NCBI GenBank assembly: GCA_037176845.1
Contig: JAYKXP010000024.1
Location: 1 to 64,000 of the forward strand
Direction: 5' to 3'
Length of the DNA: 64,000 nt
Source of the DNA: Paramarasmius palmivorus
Taxonomy: Eukaryota; Basidiomycota; Agaricomycetes; Agaricales; Marasmiaceae
Made by a program: the position numbers and the translations under genes. The notes beneath the pieces were generated by a model. That model saw only the letters and a program-made list of their open reading frames with translations, did not search any database and was not told the origin of the DNA. Positions 47,367 through 57,727 of the stretch are shown here, in pieces (positions within the stretch are counted from its first letter, which is position 1; each line of letters starts with the position of its first letter).

Positions 47367-49694
47367 TTACGTAGGCTTAGCACTTCGGCGTGCACGTTTG
47401 ACGCCATTTTCACCCTGTCCAAGAATATCTTCAGCGTACTGCATCAGAGCGTCTTCTTCGGTCTGTCGCTTCCTCTTCTTTGGAACTGTATCACCTGCAG
47501 GACGAACAAGTGGTAAGAGTTAGCTTTGCCTCGATTCTAGTAACCAGGACGCACCATGTGACGTGTTATATGATCCGCTACCTGACATCGGTGTTGTAGT
47601 ATTCACTGGTGTGTCTACAAAAGAAAGTTAGGGATGCCCACTACTTTAATAACCTCGAACTCACCATATTGCGCCAAGTTATATGATCCACTAGCTGACA
47701 TTGGTACTGGAATATGAACATTCATGTCCCAAAGAGCTGGATCGTTGAAGTTGAATGGCAACAAGTCCTGCTGCATGCCCATGCCCGAATTGTTGTAATA
47801 CCCGGCATCTCCTTGACTCATGAACCCGAATCCTGGCATCGGCTGGGGAGTAGGAAGTCGTAATGGAGCTAAGGTCATATGAGTAAAACTGCATCGTGAA
47901 TCGCCTTGGTGCAAAACTAACCTTGTTGCTGTGTGTCCACACCCAAATTTCCAGAAGAGAAGTTCCACCCATCTACATAGCCATTGTTCGTCTGCTTTTG
48001 GGGCGCTGGTGTAAAAGTTTCATTGGCGTTACTTTGGTTGAGATATGGATGCGCCGGTGACTGTATAAAGGCTGGATTGGTACTTCCACCTTGAGGCTGA
48101 GGAGTCTGGGTAGTGACAGGGCACGTTGTGGGCTGAGAGAGGGATGATGGAGTCGAGGAAGCAGTAGGCTGAGTTGGTTGGACAGGACGCGTTGCAGGCT
48201 GAGCGAGGGGTGGTGAGGGTGAACGCGTTGCAGGCTGAGCGAGGGACGGTGAGGATGAAGAAGCAGCAGGCTGAGCAGAAGCTTGAGCAGGCGCACGACC
48301 TGCAGACTCGGAAGATTCTTCCGAAGATGGAGTGAGAGCAGGAGAGAGTGCCGCGTTGCCCTGTACAGCCACGTTCTCTGTTGGGCTGTGATCCGCCGGA
48401 ATCGGACGAATCACGGGAGCTGCTGCCGGCGTGAAACCTGTGCTGTCAGAAGAGGAGAACCGTTCCCACCCAGGTTGTTGATCAACGTCAACATCAACCA
48501 CCTCATTGGAACTGCCTCCTCTCTTGAATATTCGACTCTCGCACTCCGACTTGACTATTATAAAGTGAGTATTATCTTGACTCAATGGATAAACATGATA
48601 ACTCACGGAAAACGTGCTTTGCAAATGCCGTACAGTGTTCGTGTATTTCTTGACATTTCTCTGGATTGAATGTCTGGAAAGAATCATTGGTCTGCGACGT
48701 TGGAACAATCGAGGTAATACTGTATTATTGTATTGGTGTCAGACATATATGCTGAGAATCCCAAAACGACTCACCTTTCAGTCCTAATGACTCCGTCATC
48801 TCTGGGACCAGCGGCGAGCAAGATCACTGCAACGCCAAAATGTTTCGCTATGGCATCCACTGTTGCTGCAATAACGGTTTTGGAACGCAGCCACGCACTA
48901 TTTAATGCATAAGGTAATGATTTGTGTTTGAACGGTGGTCACTTACTCAGAATAGTCCTCAGCCGACCCTGTCCAATTGCCTCGCTGCGAATATTTCATC
49001 AAGTCCTCGGCGTAGATTCGGGCATTCTCCTCTCTAAGCAACTTCATAAACTCCTCGTCCTCCATCTCCCACTTTTCCTTCGAGAACTTGTTCATCTCGC
49101 TGAGTCTATAATTACCGGAGATCAACTTATTCGCGCCGCCTTCCCAATAGTTATCAAAATCATCCTTTACACGGTCCGCATAGTGCAATTCCTGGTAGCG
49201 CTGGACGTCGGTCTTCTTACGAGGAACCTCTTCCCTGAGTTCGCGAACTGTTTCGGTTATCATCGACACGAGCTTCTGGTCGGATTTGGCAAGCTTGTGG
49301 CGGAAATGATAATTAGCCCAGTTGATGATCTTCTATTGGCGAGTGAGTAAATTATATATCTATACAGCTTGCGTTTGCTCACCTTTTTCACCTTCCTTCT
49401 GTGTGTACTACGACTTTTGACCTCTTTACCTCGTTCAGCTCCTTCAGGGAACGTGTTGATGTCGGGAGGCGTATAGTCGACATCGGGCTCCGGCGCGACT
49501 TCAGGAGGAAGTTTGTAGCCCCAGGTACGTATAAATTCGTCGGTTGCTTGGTTGTACATAGCTGATCGATTTGTGTTGAACATCTCCTCGTATTTCTCAA
49601 GCATTACCCGTTTCTTCCCTTTCGGCCACGACCTGTTGTTGTTGCCGTCCTCGTCGTTCGTGTTCGTGTTTTGTTTCTTCTTGGTTCGTCCCAT
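47367..49694 (-). CDS. Conserved KDZ-linked protein (unnamed family)
   Basis: ATG 49694 starts MGRTKKKQNTNTNDEDG followed by SWPKGKKRVMLEKYEEMFN and FIRTWGYKLPPEV. About eight exons then join in phase: KIINWANYHFRHKLAK, DVQRYQELHYADRVKDDFDN, a helical Glu/Lys-rich part, SKTVIAATVDAIAKHFGVAV with ILLAAGPRDDG, FNPEKCQEIHEHCTAFAKHV, a long Pro/Ser/Gln-rich low-complexity tail with LAQPATR repeats, and a basic end with KKRKRQTEEDAL and a nuclear-localisation-like VKRARRSAKP. I recognise this layout (basic start with KGKKRVFLEKY, 'WFRHH' exon, 'F-M-V-S-ILLCGP' exon) as the protein often found beside KDZ transposases in agarics. A nuclear auxiliary role is likely but unproved. Confidence 0.7.
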
Positions 49695-49874
49695 ATTGAT
49701 ATTCTGTATAGGCAGGAAATCAATGTTTATTCCGACGCGTTTTCGACGCGTCTTCGAACGGATCCTGCTTACCTATTGGTCGTGAGAGGTTTTGAGTTGC
49801 ACTGACACCCTAGAGATGGATAGAGGATGTTAATGTGAGTAAACGACGTTGAAAACGCGATGAGATCTTATAGC

Positions 49875-50352
49875 TCACTGAAGTTTAGAAACACTTGCAA
49901 GAGCCAGGAAATGGAGGTTGTAGAAAAGAGCAGAGACAGAGCGGATGCGTAACAGGTAGTAAGCAGAGTCACGCTCGTGACTTGGTGAGCTTATCGGGCA
50001 TAATTCTTGAGAATATCTTTTCAACTGATCTTGCGGGACGTACAATTTTTTTTGTTCTGTGCGGCGTACTGGTATTGATTTGGCACTATGACGACCAGCT
50101 GGCGTGACCGCGACTTTCGCTACTTCCGCTACTTCCGCCACTTCCGCCGCTTCGTGATTTTGTGTGCCTGCGGCTATGTCCATCAATCGTGATCTCCACT
50201 TCGGTGAGCCATTGACTGAGCCTCTACAGCCCGAACCGGATGCCACTTACACTTTGCATCCGCTCACCAGGGTTGAAGATACACAATTCCCCCTGGTCTG
50301 GAACGGCCTGGACCTGCGGGAGAACAAAGGATAACGACTCCAACTCGAGCAT
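49875..50352 (-). CDS. Doubtful small gene, Val/Ala/Glu repeat
   Basis: ATG 50352 reads MLELESLSFVLPQVQAVPDQ and IFNPGERMQ before a possible donor. A downstream open stretch has GSPKWRSRLMDIAAGTQNH, the nine-base tandem repeat giving EVAEVAEVAKVAV, then RRTEQKKLYVPQDQ. The intron joining them would be only about 37 bases, short for this genome, so the model may be wrong. It sits between two better supported cargo genes on the same strand. Confidence 0.25.
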
Positions 50353-50615
50353 TCTGGCTTGGAACTAGCGGAAGAAAAGAAGTTTTTAGCTTTGGCGATA
50401 GTGACGGAGGTTCACTAAGTCTACATGGCACCGGAAACATGAAAATGATAGTGGGACGACACCAGACGACAGGAGAATGGCTTCTTTGGTGCGTGGGTTA
50501 TGATAAGGTTCACAAATCTTGGAGTTCACATTGACAGAAACGATACAGATCAACAGGAACGATACAAATCATACGACACAAATCATGAAACATACACAAC
50601 GTTGAATATACCTAT

Positions 50616-51348
50616 CTAATCATACTTCCCAGAATCGTTTCCATGGCCACACGACATGCACTGACCCATAACACGGTCGTAATTCTTCCTATTGTCTGCT
50701 CCGCACTTCGGGCACGGCTTCTTAGCCTTCTCAGCCGCAGCCTCGTTCAGGATCCTGATCTCCGATGGAAGGAGAGTATAGGCCTCACGTTCTGCCACGA
50801 GATGCTGCTCTTGGACGACTGCATCCCATTCTGGGGACTCATGGTCACCTGTTATGTCTAGGTTGTCGGAATCGAAGACCATATACTTGAGGTATTCCAT
50901 TATGGCTAGACATCTTGTAAGTAATGATGAATATTAAGCACGGTTCGGCACATACCATAAGTGAATAATGGCCCGAGTGAGTCGTACAAAACATCACGCT
51001 GCTCGTCTGTGAATTTCTTGAAGACACGTCGGAAGTATGGTAGTTGCAACGCTGACAAGACGTTGAGTATATTGAACACTAGAATTAACGAGACTCACTA
51101 TAATCTTTCGAACATACAATAGAAGCTATGTGCTTAACCTCGACCTTTGCTTTCTCATCTTCGATAGCCATAAGTGCCCTAGCTTGTTTGTGGCCCTCAG
51201 GAAGGAGCTCAGGAAATTCCATATAGATGTCGTCTGTAAACGCGCATCTGCCGATTGGGGTCGTTCCACTGGTGAAGCCACAGGGATGGGTAACGGCGGG
51301 GGGAACGGAAGAAGTAGCAGCGTTAGCGGGATTGGTGTCGGCGCTCAT
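50616..51348 (-). CDS. Small zinc-ribbon protein of the KDZ element
   Basis: From Met at 51,348 (MSADTNPANAATSSVPPAV; an upstream in-frame Met at 51,390 is possible) three exons join in phase: FTDDIYMEFPELLPEGHKQA, then LQLPYFRRVFKKFTDEQRDV with LYDSLGPLFTY, then IMEYLKYMVFDSDNLDITGD and the C-terminus PCPKCGADNRKNYDRV-GQCMSCGHG. The last part is a C4 zinc ribbon (C-x2-C, 15 residues, C-x2-C), as in many DNA- or RNA-binding adaptors. The protein is about 205 residues. I infer a nucleic-acid-binding or transcription role in the element. Both introns have good GT-AG signals. Confidence 0.6.
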
Positions 51349-51793
51349 TCTTGCAGGTTTGAAGGGTGGGAAGAAATCCTCAGCATGCACCCAACACGCA
51401 GATATATACGGCTCTCTAGGGCTGTGTTCCCCAACTAGTTACTAGTTAACGTCAAATAGACTTCCCCTTTAAAAGTCGCTTCAAAGTCTACTTCGAGTGA
51501 CCAAGGACCATGTGCATTCTACCTCTAACGCGTTACATACAAACTCAATCATATATCGATGCATCAGTCACTAAATAGAGGTTGGAAGCGTCCATCTCTC
51601 CTGAAGCATGCCTTGACGGGAGAATCTGCTACCATCGCCGGAAAAGACAATGATGTCTCTGGCCATCTACCAACCGGAGACGAAGGTGGGGTTGCTGGGT
51701 GCCAATTGCGTTCCAATTTTCTGAGACCGATAATACCGCCCAGCTTCCAGTCGTAATATCGGATAATACGCTAGACTCAGGGGCTGATATTAG

Positions 51794-52167
51794 CTAGGGA
51801 AAACACCTATCATAACATTGAAGACGCACTTCTTGGACCTTTTTTTTCCAGTAGGCCTTGAGCCGTTTGCGCCAAAGACTCCACATGGACGGAGACCAGC
51901 GCTTGAGCCAGATAATAGATAAACAATGGATGAATCTCCAGAAACGAAGATGGGTGTGATCTACACGGCTATCGCGATACAACTTGTAGAGCTTGGCTTT
52001 GTCGTCGAGGAATCGTTTTTGTTTTGTGTTCAGGATGGTGAGCATGTCGACCATATTCTTTTCGCCGTTCGTCAGATCCTTCTCAGAACGAGACGAAGGT
52101 TGAGGAATGCTAAATAAAAGTCAGCGTTGAGTGAAAAGTGGGCTGAAGGTACCAGGACTTACTCCAT
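51794..52167 (-). CDS. Short basic protein of the KDZ element
   Basis: ATG 52167 reads MD and is spliced (GTAAGTCC...ATTTAG) to IPQPSSRSEKDLTNGEKNM, VDMLTILNTKQKRFLDDKAK and LYKLYR. The remainder is Trp/Arg/Lys-rich (WSLWRKRLKAYWKKKVQE) to a stop at 51,794. Another intron within 51,900-51,960 is possible. About 85-105 residues, no known family. It follows the promoter-proximal basic gene on the same strand. Confidence 0.35.
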
Positions 52168-52337
52168 CGTAGTCTTGTATCGATTGTTATTGGTAAGAGA
52201 GCAAGGAAGTGTGGGAATGCCATTTGCTCTTTAAGTGACACGTCGGGCTGATTAGGTGAACACCGGATATACCTCAGATGTGGCGGAGGCGTTTGCGTCT
52301 AATAATTTTTACAAAAGCGGGTGAAATATACATAAAT

Positions 52338-53456
52338 TTATCCTTTCATAAAGGGCAGACAACCGTTATTGAAGTCATTCGCGAGGTCATCCGGACTGTA
52401 CAGAATCATACTACCAAGATCTTCGCGGAGCACGGTCACGCGATCACGCAGCCTGCGCAGACTTCGTTCGGCGATTGGTAGTCGAAAATAGATTCGCTCA
52501 TGGAGGCGAATGATCCGCAGCTCTATTTCCCATATAGCCTCATGTTTATCGAAGATGAGTTCGTTATAGCCGTCGTTCTGGATGTGCCGTAGATGACACT
52601 CAACGACCTTCGGTAGGAATTCGTGGCGTTTTGAGGCTCCGACGCTTTGGTAAACTTCCGTCAAGGAGGAAAGGCAGGCCTGGGCCTCGGTCTGCCATGC
52701 TTCATCGGCGCTGAAAAGGCAAGAGCACGTAAGAAGTTGCAGGACAGAGTATCAACTCATGCACACCTAATCTTTGACAAATCTGGACTAGGCTCAATGG
52801 TCTCAGTCCGGTAAAAGTAAGACGTTGAGTTCTCTGGACCGATGGCTGCGGGGCGTCGATTTGGTCTGTGAATAACGTCCAGAGGGTCGCTAGAGCGACT
52901 GATGAGGCAAGAGTTCTCTTTTGGAGGAAACGGAACGCACGGAGAGCTGGGAGGATGGAGCGAGACGGGGTCCTGATCCCGGTGTGGAGAGTCATGGCGC
53001 TCGTATTGCTGAATGGGCGAATTCGGCGAGCAGGGTCTTTGGTAGATATTCCTAGGCTGTGACCGAGGGGTTGAAGATGAAGGTACTACTACTGTTGACC
53101 TGAAGCGGATAAGTATGAGCAAAAGGAAACACGAAGGAAAGAATGTAATAATCATGACGCACAAAACCTCCTCATTTTCCGACTCTGCGCCCTTTGTTGG
53201 TATTTCGGTAGGCTCTGAAAACTTCTTTGAGGCTGCGCTGTGCCTATTGAGATGTGAGCATGTGAAGTATTCACACAAAACAATCCTTACTTCCTCCGTT
53301 TTGCATTCAGGGTATCCTTGTTTCTGAGTGCCGATTAATTGGAAAGTCTACTTGGAGGAAGAGACCAAATTCATACCTCGCATAGTAGCGAGCCGCTTTA
53401 AGCCGTTTGGCCTCTCTTTTCTCTGCTCGTGTTTTGTATAGTCGCTTGCGTGGCAT
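52338..53456 (-). CDS. Basic KDZ-linked protein (MPRKRLYKTRAEK type)
   Basis: ATG 53456 starts MPRKRLYKTRAEKREAKRLK with AARYYAR, spliced to NKDTLNAKRRK, then HSAASKKFSEPTEIPTKG, a Ser/Pro-rich exon (TPRSQPRNIYQRPCSPNSPI) and a helical C-terminus with ADEAWQTEAQACLSSLTEVY, PKVVECHLRHIQNDGYNEL and RRLRDRVTVLREDLGSM. Four introns keep phase. The N-terminal basic block with 'YY-x-x-NKD-x-x-N-x-xRR' is a pattern I know from short proteins beside KDZ transposases in agarics; it may bind DNA. The frame can also extend upstream through an intron (GTAAGG...TTTAG) to a Met at 53,806, which would add about 100 residues. Confidence 0.55.
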
Positions 53457-54051
53457 GGTGGCAGTAGAGGACGAAGACGGATGTGAAGTATGAGGCTAAA
53501 CAAAGGCTAAATAAGCTTTGTTCAATCCCAATCTAAATGCCTTACCTCGTTAAGGTAGTCCAAATGTGATCCATGCGTTGAGTGTCGTCCGGGAAGGGTT
53601 TTGTCTGGTATGGCCTCATGAATAAGTCGATGCGGGGTTTGTAAAGTCGAGGTTGATGTCCAAGGTGTATTAATACTCGGGGTCATGCTATCACAACCTC
53701 GGTAGTCGCCAGCCATTCCAGCGCTACTTGCCCAATGAAACTCATTCCACCAGATTTGACAGTATTCCCGGGTCAAGGAAAGAAAGTCAAGGTATAACTG
53801 TAGCACAACTTTGTAAAACTAGTAAGCATCAGTAATAGATATCCTAATCTTTAGATGCTAGTACATACCGGTTACCGGGTAGTTTTAACCCCCTCTTAAC
53901 CACCCATTAACCCACTGTAACTGGTTATTGGAGGTTTAGAAGGGTTATAGAGGAAATGGATGGTTATCAAAGTTCACACTAATAATGTCAGTTTGTGCCA
54001 GTTGTATATGCATGTACGTATATTAGACCCACCAGCGCCTGAGCACCCAGA

Positions 54052-54159
54052 CTAAGCGCTTAGAGACATGTGATCAAAACCTCATGAAAAAATGTCAACT
54101 GGTCATGTGATGTTGACATTTTTTCATGAGGTTTTGATCACATGTCTCTAAGCGCTTAG
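54052..54159. repeat. Perfect 48-bp inverted repeat with 12-base loop
   Basis: The left arm 54,052-54,099 and the right arm 54,112-54,159 are exact reverse complements (48 of 48) around TGGTCATGTGAT. Each arm begins with CTAAGCGCTTAG, itself a 12-bp palindrome. It lies in the roughly 2.8-kb stretch between the two gene groups of the KDZ element. It could form a cruciform or a hairpin RNA, or be a small foldback element. Confidence 0.95.
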
Positions 54160-56589
54160 CATACAGAGTCCTCGTAACCTATTCATGCTTATAACACCCC
54201 AAAAGCAATTTTATCTGCTTCAACCACACTTCAGTTACTTTCCCTGCAGGATGACATTAAACCGTGGCATGACCTATGTATTCTACATCACTATCATCAC
54301 TGTCAACGAAACCCAATGGATAAAACCCGGTGAATATGATCTTGTTCGTAAGGTTGTCGACTCATGGACGTGGCCCATTCATATAGCGAGAGTTTGGGCC
54401 ACATCCCACTTAATTTCTGAGTTTCCTGTGGGTTGAGAGCAGTTGAAGAGACCGTATGTTCCGACATCATGATGTTATGCACAACCTTTTCCCTGCCAAG
54501 ATTCCACCGTCCTTACTGGAGGATGAATTTTTTGAGAGTTCTATAGTACTTTCACTCATTGAATATGCAATCATTAAGCACTCCGTTGAGTATATTCATC
54601 GTTATGATTTTTTCTTCCTAGTTCTGTGCACTTGGCGCTCGTTTGACGCCCAACGAGTCGCTCGAGGTTTTCGTCAAGCTCCCCTCAATTCAAGGATAAG
54701 TATCCCGTGGTAACCTGTTCTTTGCACGAATACGCTGCCATTTTATAGCTCATGGCCTATTCTGTAATATATCACGATTTGGTCAACCTCCGGTACTGCA
54801 AACTTAGTACCAGCGGGATGTTGAACCACCAGCTTGAAACTTTAGTAGTATGGGGTGTCGGCTCAAGATCAGGTATTACATGGGATGTCTAATTCAGGGT
54901 GCGTTCATCATATATCTCGTGCTGAACTGTACATAGATGCATTAATCATATACATGGTCCTTGTCGCACGCTAAAGACAACTGGAACCTCTATCGATATT
55001 GAAACTTCGCATCATGAAATTATAAGGTGTGTTCAACACAACCTTTTCCCTGGTCCTTTATACAGCTCTCCAGATATTCAATTTTTTTTGAGGGCATCTC
55101 TAAGATCTCTACATGGCGTCTGTAAAATATCTAAGCCTCCTACTCCCTACAACACTGATTATGATTTTCCTTTTATTTGTGAAGGTCCCGGCTATTGGAA
55201 TTTCCGGCTATCCGGTGACCCAGGCGCCCAACTAGCGCTGAATATTGTGCACTTATCGAACACTCTCATGTAGAATAACGCACAAAAAGACTGTCATAAA
55301 GTAGGAGACACTACATATCTGGTCTACTGGCTAGGGATAATTGCTACTTTCCTAGACCTCGGCTCCAAAGCCAGCGTAACCCTTCTCATTACCGTCCCAG
55401 TCTTCAAAATCACAAACCGGATATTTGATACCCATACGTTCACCGTGCATGAAAAAGCAGGCAATGTACTCAACTGCCAAATCTAAAATCAAGAATGAAG
55501 TCAATTTAAATCATGAGGAAATCCATCTTACTAAAATAAACTGCACTACTGAGAACCATTCGGACAACGTAGATTTGTTCAGCGGAAAAATGTTCTGCAG
55601 GTCGTAACATTTCACGAATTACACCGTTGCAGCGAACTAAACCAATGGCTTCTTGAAACCCTTTCCCGTGACGATCTACACATATCAGCCTCTTGATAAT
55701 AACATACAGTAGTGTAGATGGCTTACACATTGCGAGGGTTGCTATCTGTAAGATGTACATGGCACGGAAATCATGGCGGTCAAAATGCGCGAGTACATGA
55801 TTGAGACTATCCTGAAATGCAGGGTGTCGCCGAAGCTCCGGATAGAGATCCAAAGGGATTTCACCTGAGAAGATGATATTGGAATACAATTGGAAACGGC
55901 ACTGACTACGACCTACAAATGAAAGCGAGCGACGACCCAGGAGTTAGCTGGGGGGCAGTCTCGGTGGTGAGGGAGCTAAACAATTCCACTTCGGGCCGGC
56001 TCAGGAAACTGACGTCGATGTCGATGCATTGAAGATTGGTTTGAGTGTAATGAAGTAGGTCGTTTGGCATGCTGTATCAAGGCAATTGAAGATGAGGGTA
56101 GAGAACAGAAGAAAGACGCGAAAATTTTCACTCACAAGCGCAGTTTGATTCGGATTGTCGGTGTGGTTGCATACTCCCTTGCACTTTGAATTGGTGGCGT
56201 GAGTCTAGACAGGCCTATGTGGTCTCCACGAAGCGCCTTCCAGTCTCGGGAGAAAGTAGTTTACAGTTAAAGATTGTCAGCGTGGTTGCATACTCCCTTG
56301 CACTTTGAATTGGTGGCGTGAGTCTAGACAGGCCTATGTGGTCTCCACGAAGCGCCTTCCAGTCTCGGGAGAAAGTAGTTTACAGTTAAAGTTGCATGCG
56401 GAAGTGGCAAAGGACGCCACACTCCCCGGAAGAAGGGGATATCAATGTTTGCACGGGCCAATCACTTGGGAATTAGAACAGGTACAAATCTCCATTTTAC
56501 GCTTTCCGCAAGATTAGCTGCAAGATGATCTTTCATTGATGATCTTTCATTTGTACCAAGATAGAGTTTTACATGTGAAACGGACTACG
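54160..56589. other. Gene-poor centre of the KDZ element
   Basis: No confident gene. On the minus strand 55,889-55,506 reads SGEIPLDLYPELRRHPAFQD, then ILQIATLAMCKPS and IREMLRPAEHFSAEQIYVV, which looks coding. An upstream piece near 56,050 (MPNDLLHYTQTNLQCIDID) also looks coding but does not join in an obvious phase, so this may be a decayed gene. On the + strand, 54,260-54,430 and 54,456-54,713 hold open pieces without recognisable motifs; words such as ACAACCTTTTCCCTG recur at 54,482 and 55,036. Confidence 0.4.
56153..56390. repeat. Two-copy 119-bp tandem duplication
   Basis: 56,153-56,271 and 56,272-56,390 are almost identical (differences near GATTGTCGGTG versus GATTGTCAGCG). The near-identity points to a recent duplication. 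A smaller tandem, ATGATCTTTCATT twice, follows at about 56,524. Confidence 0.9.
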
Positions 56590-57498
56590 CTAAGCATCGC
56601 CACGGCGGGCTTTCATACGTGCGATCATACGTTGCCTACGATGATACTCGCGGAGCCGGTCCCAGCCCTGTTCGATGAGGGCATTGTTGTCAGCAGAGGC
56701 GGAGGCGTTGTCATTGGCGACACGGACGATTCCTGGATTGGCAACGGGAGCGGGGTGACTGGGCCTCCTAGGTACCTGAGAAAGGGGTCAGCATGGTAAA
56801 CAGAAGAAAAAACTTGAGGTCTTACATCCCGAGGGTTCAAGGCCAACCTTTTGCGTTCAGAGTAAGCCAAGCCAGGCATGGAAAACCTCAATTCATTGTA
56901 TCGCGGCATGGAGAGCCTCAATTCACTGTATCGCTGGACTGCTTGACCCACGACAGCCTCTGGCAACTTTGGCGATTTTTTGGCGAGACTGACCGCGGTG
57001 GACGCGGTGCTAGATGCTGGAGTGCCGCTGATGGTGCCGGAGTTGAAAACAGGGCCGTTTCTCGCGTTTCGGATGACAGCGGCAAAGGCTGGACCGTCCA
57101 AGGCGCCTTGGCGTCGAAGAGATCGAGATGGAATGTTTGGAGGAGCCTCGTCTTCATCGGTTGAGACCTCTTCGGTGGAGGTGTCTTCACCAGTCGAAGC
57201 GCCAGCGTCGGTGCGATGTCCAGTTTCCTGTTGTTCAAAAGAGTCAAGGGGTGAAATGGTAGAATAAGATGCTGGATACCTCATCAGTACGAACGTCTTC
57301 GCCACTTTCGTGGTTGTCGGTGGGTACGCTGATTTGCATTTGCTTGCGAGGTGGTCTTCCTGTAAGTGGGTTAGACTGCTGGAGAGATGTGGTGTAGGAG
57401 TGAAATTACCTCCAGTGGTACCGCATGAATATTCTCTGTGTGCTGTGATTCATTGAACATAAACGAATGGTTTGAAGGCTATAAATATGCTCACGCAT
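56590..57498 (-). CDS. AT-hook-like acidic protein of the KDZ element
   Basis: ATG 57498 with a one-base first-exon overhang is spliced to PHREYSCGTT, then GGRPPRKQMQISVPTDNHES, an acidic exon ETGHRTDAGASTGEDTSTEE with VSTDEDEAPPN, a Ser/Ala-rich part, LAYSERKRLALNPRD and the final exon VPRRPSHPAPVANPG with EQGWDRLREYHRRQRMIARM to the stop at 56,590. All five exons keep phase. GRPPRK resembles an AT-hook core (G-R-P). It is transcribed divergently from the transposase with about 230 bases between starts, so the two may share regulation. It may be a nuclear DNA-binding partner; the family is not named. Confidence 0.5.
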
Positions 57499-57727
57499 TT
57501 TTGTCGATTTTCTAAGAGGGTAGAAGAAGGAATGGGAGATAAAGATAGTGAGTGAAGCTTTTATAGAGGGATCGTGGAGTCAGATAAACTTTTGAAGGCC
57601 AGGATTCGGCCATCTCAATTTCCGATGGAATCGTCGTGGTGGTTGTAGTCGAAGGAGTCACAGTGTGACGTTGTGACGGCGTGGTAACGCTGACAACGTG
57701 GTTCTACCCCTCATTCCTCCGCGGACT
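57499..57727. promoter_or_regulatory. Divergent promoter region, AT-hook gene and transposase
   Basis: 229 bases separate the two starts. A CTTTTATAGAGGG word at about 57,557 could be a TATA-like box for the minus-strand gene. No GTCTAGCTAGAC palindrome lies here, so if that motif is a binding site it acts at the ends, not at this promoter. Confidence 0.4.

Noticed and set aside
37653..53456. TET/JBP dioxygenase as a KDZ neighbour
   Set aside because: TET/JBP genes are known KDZ companions in basidiomycetes, but I could not see the expected HxD and later H/R motifs in any spliced protein here.
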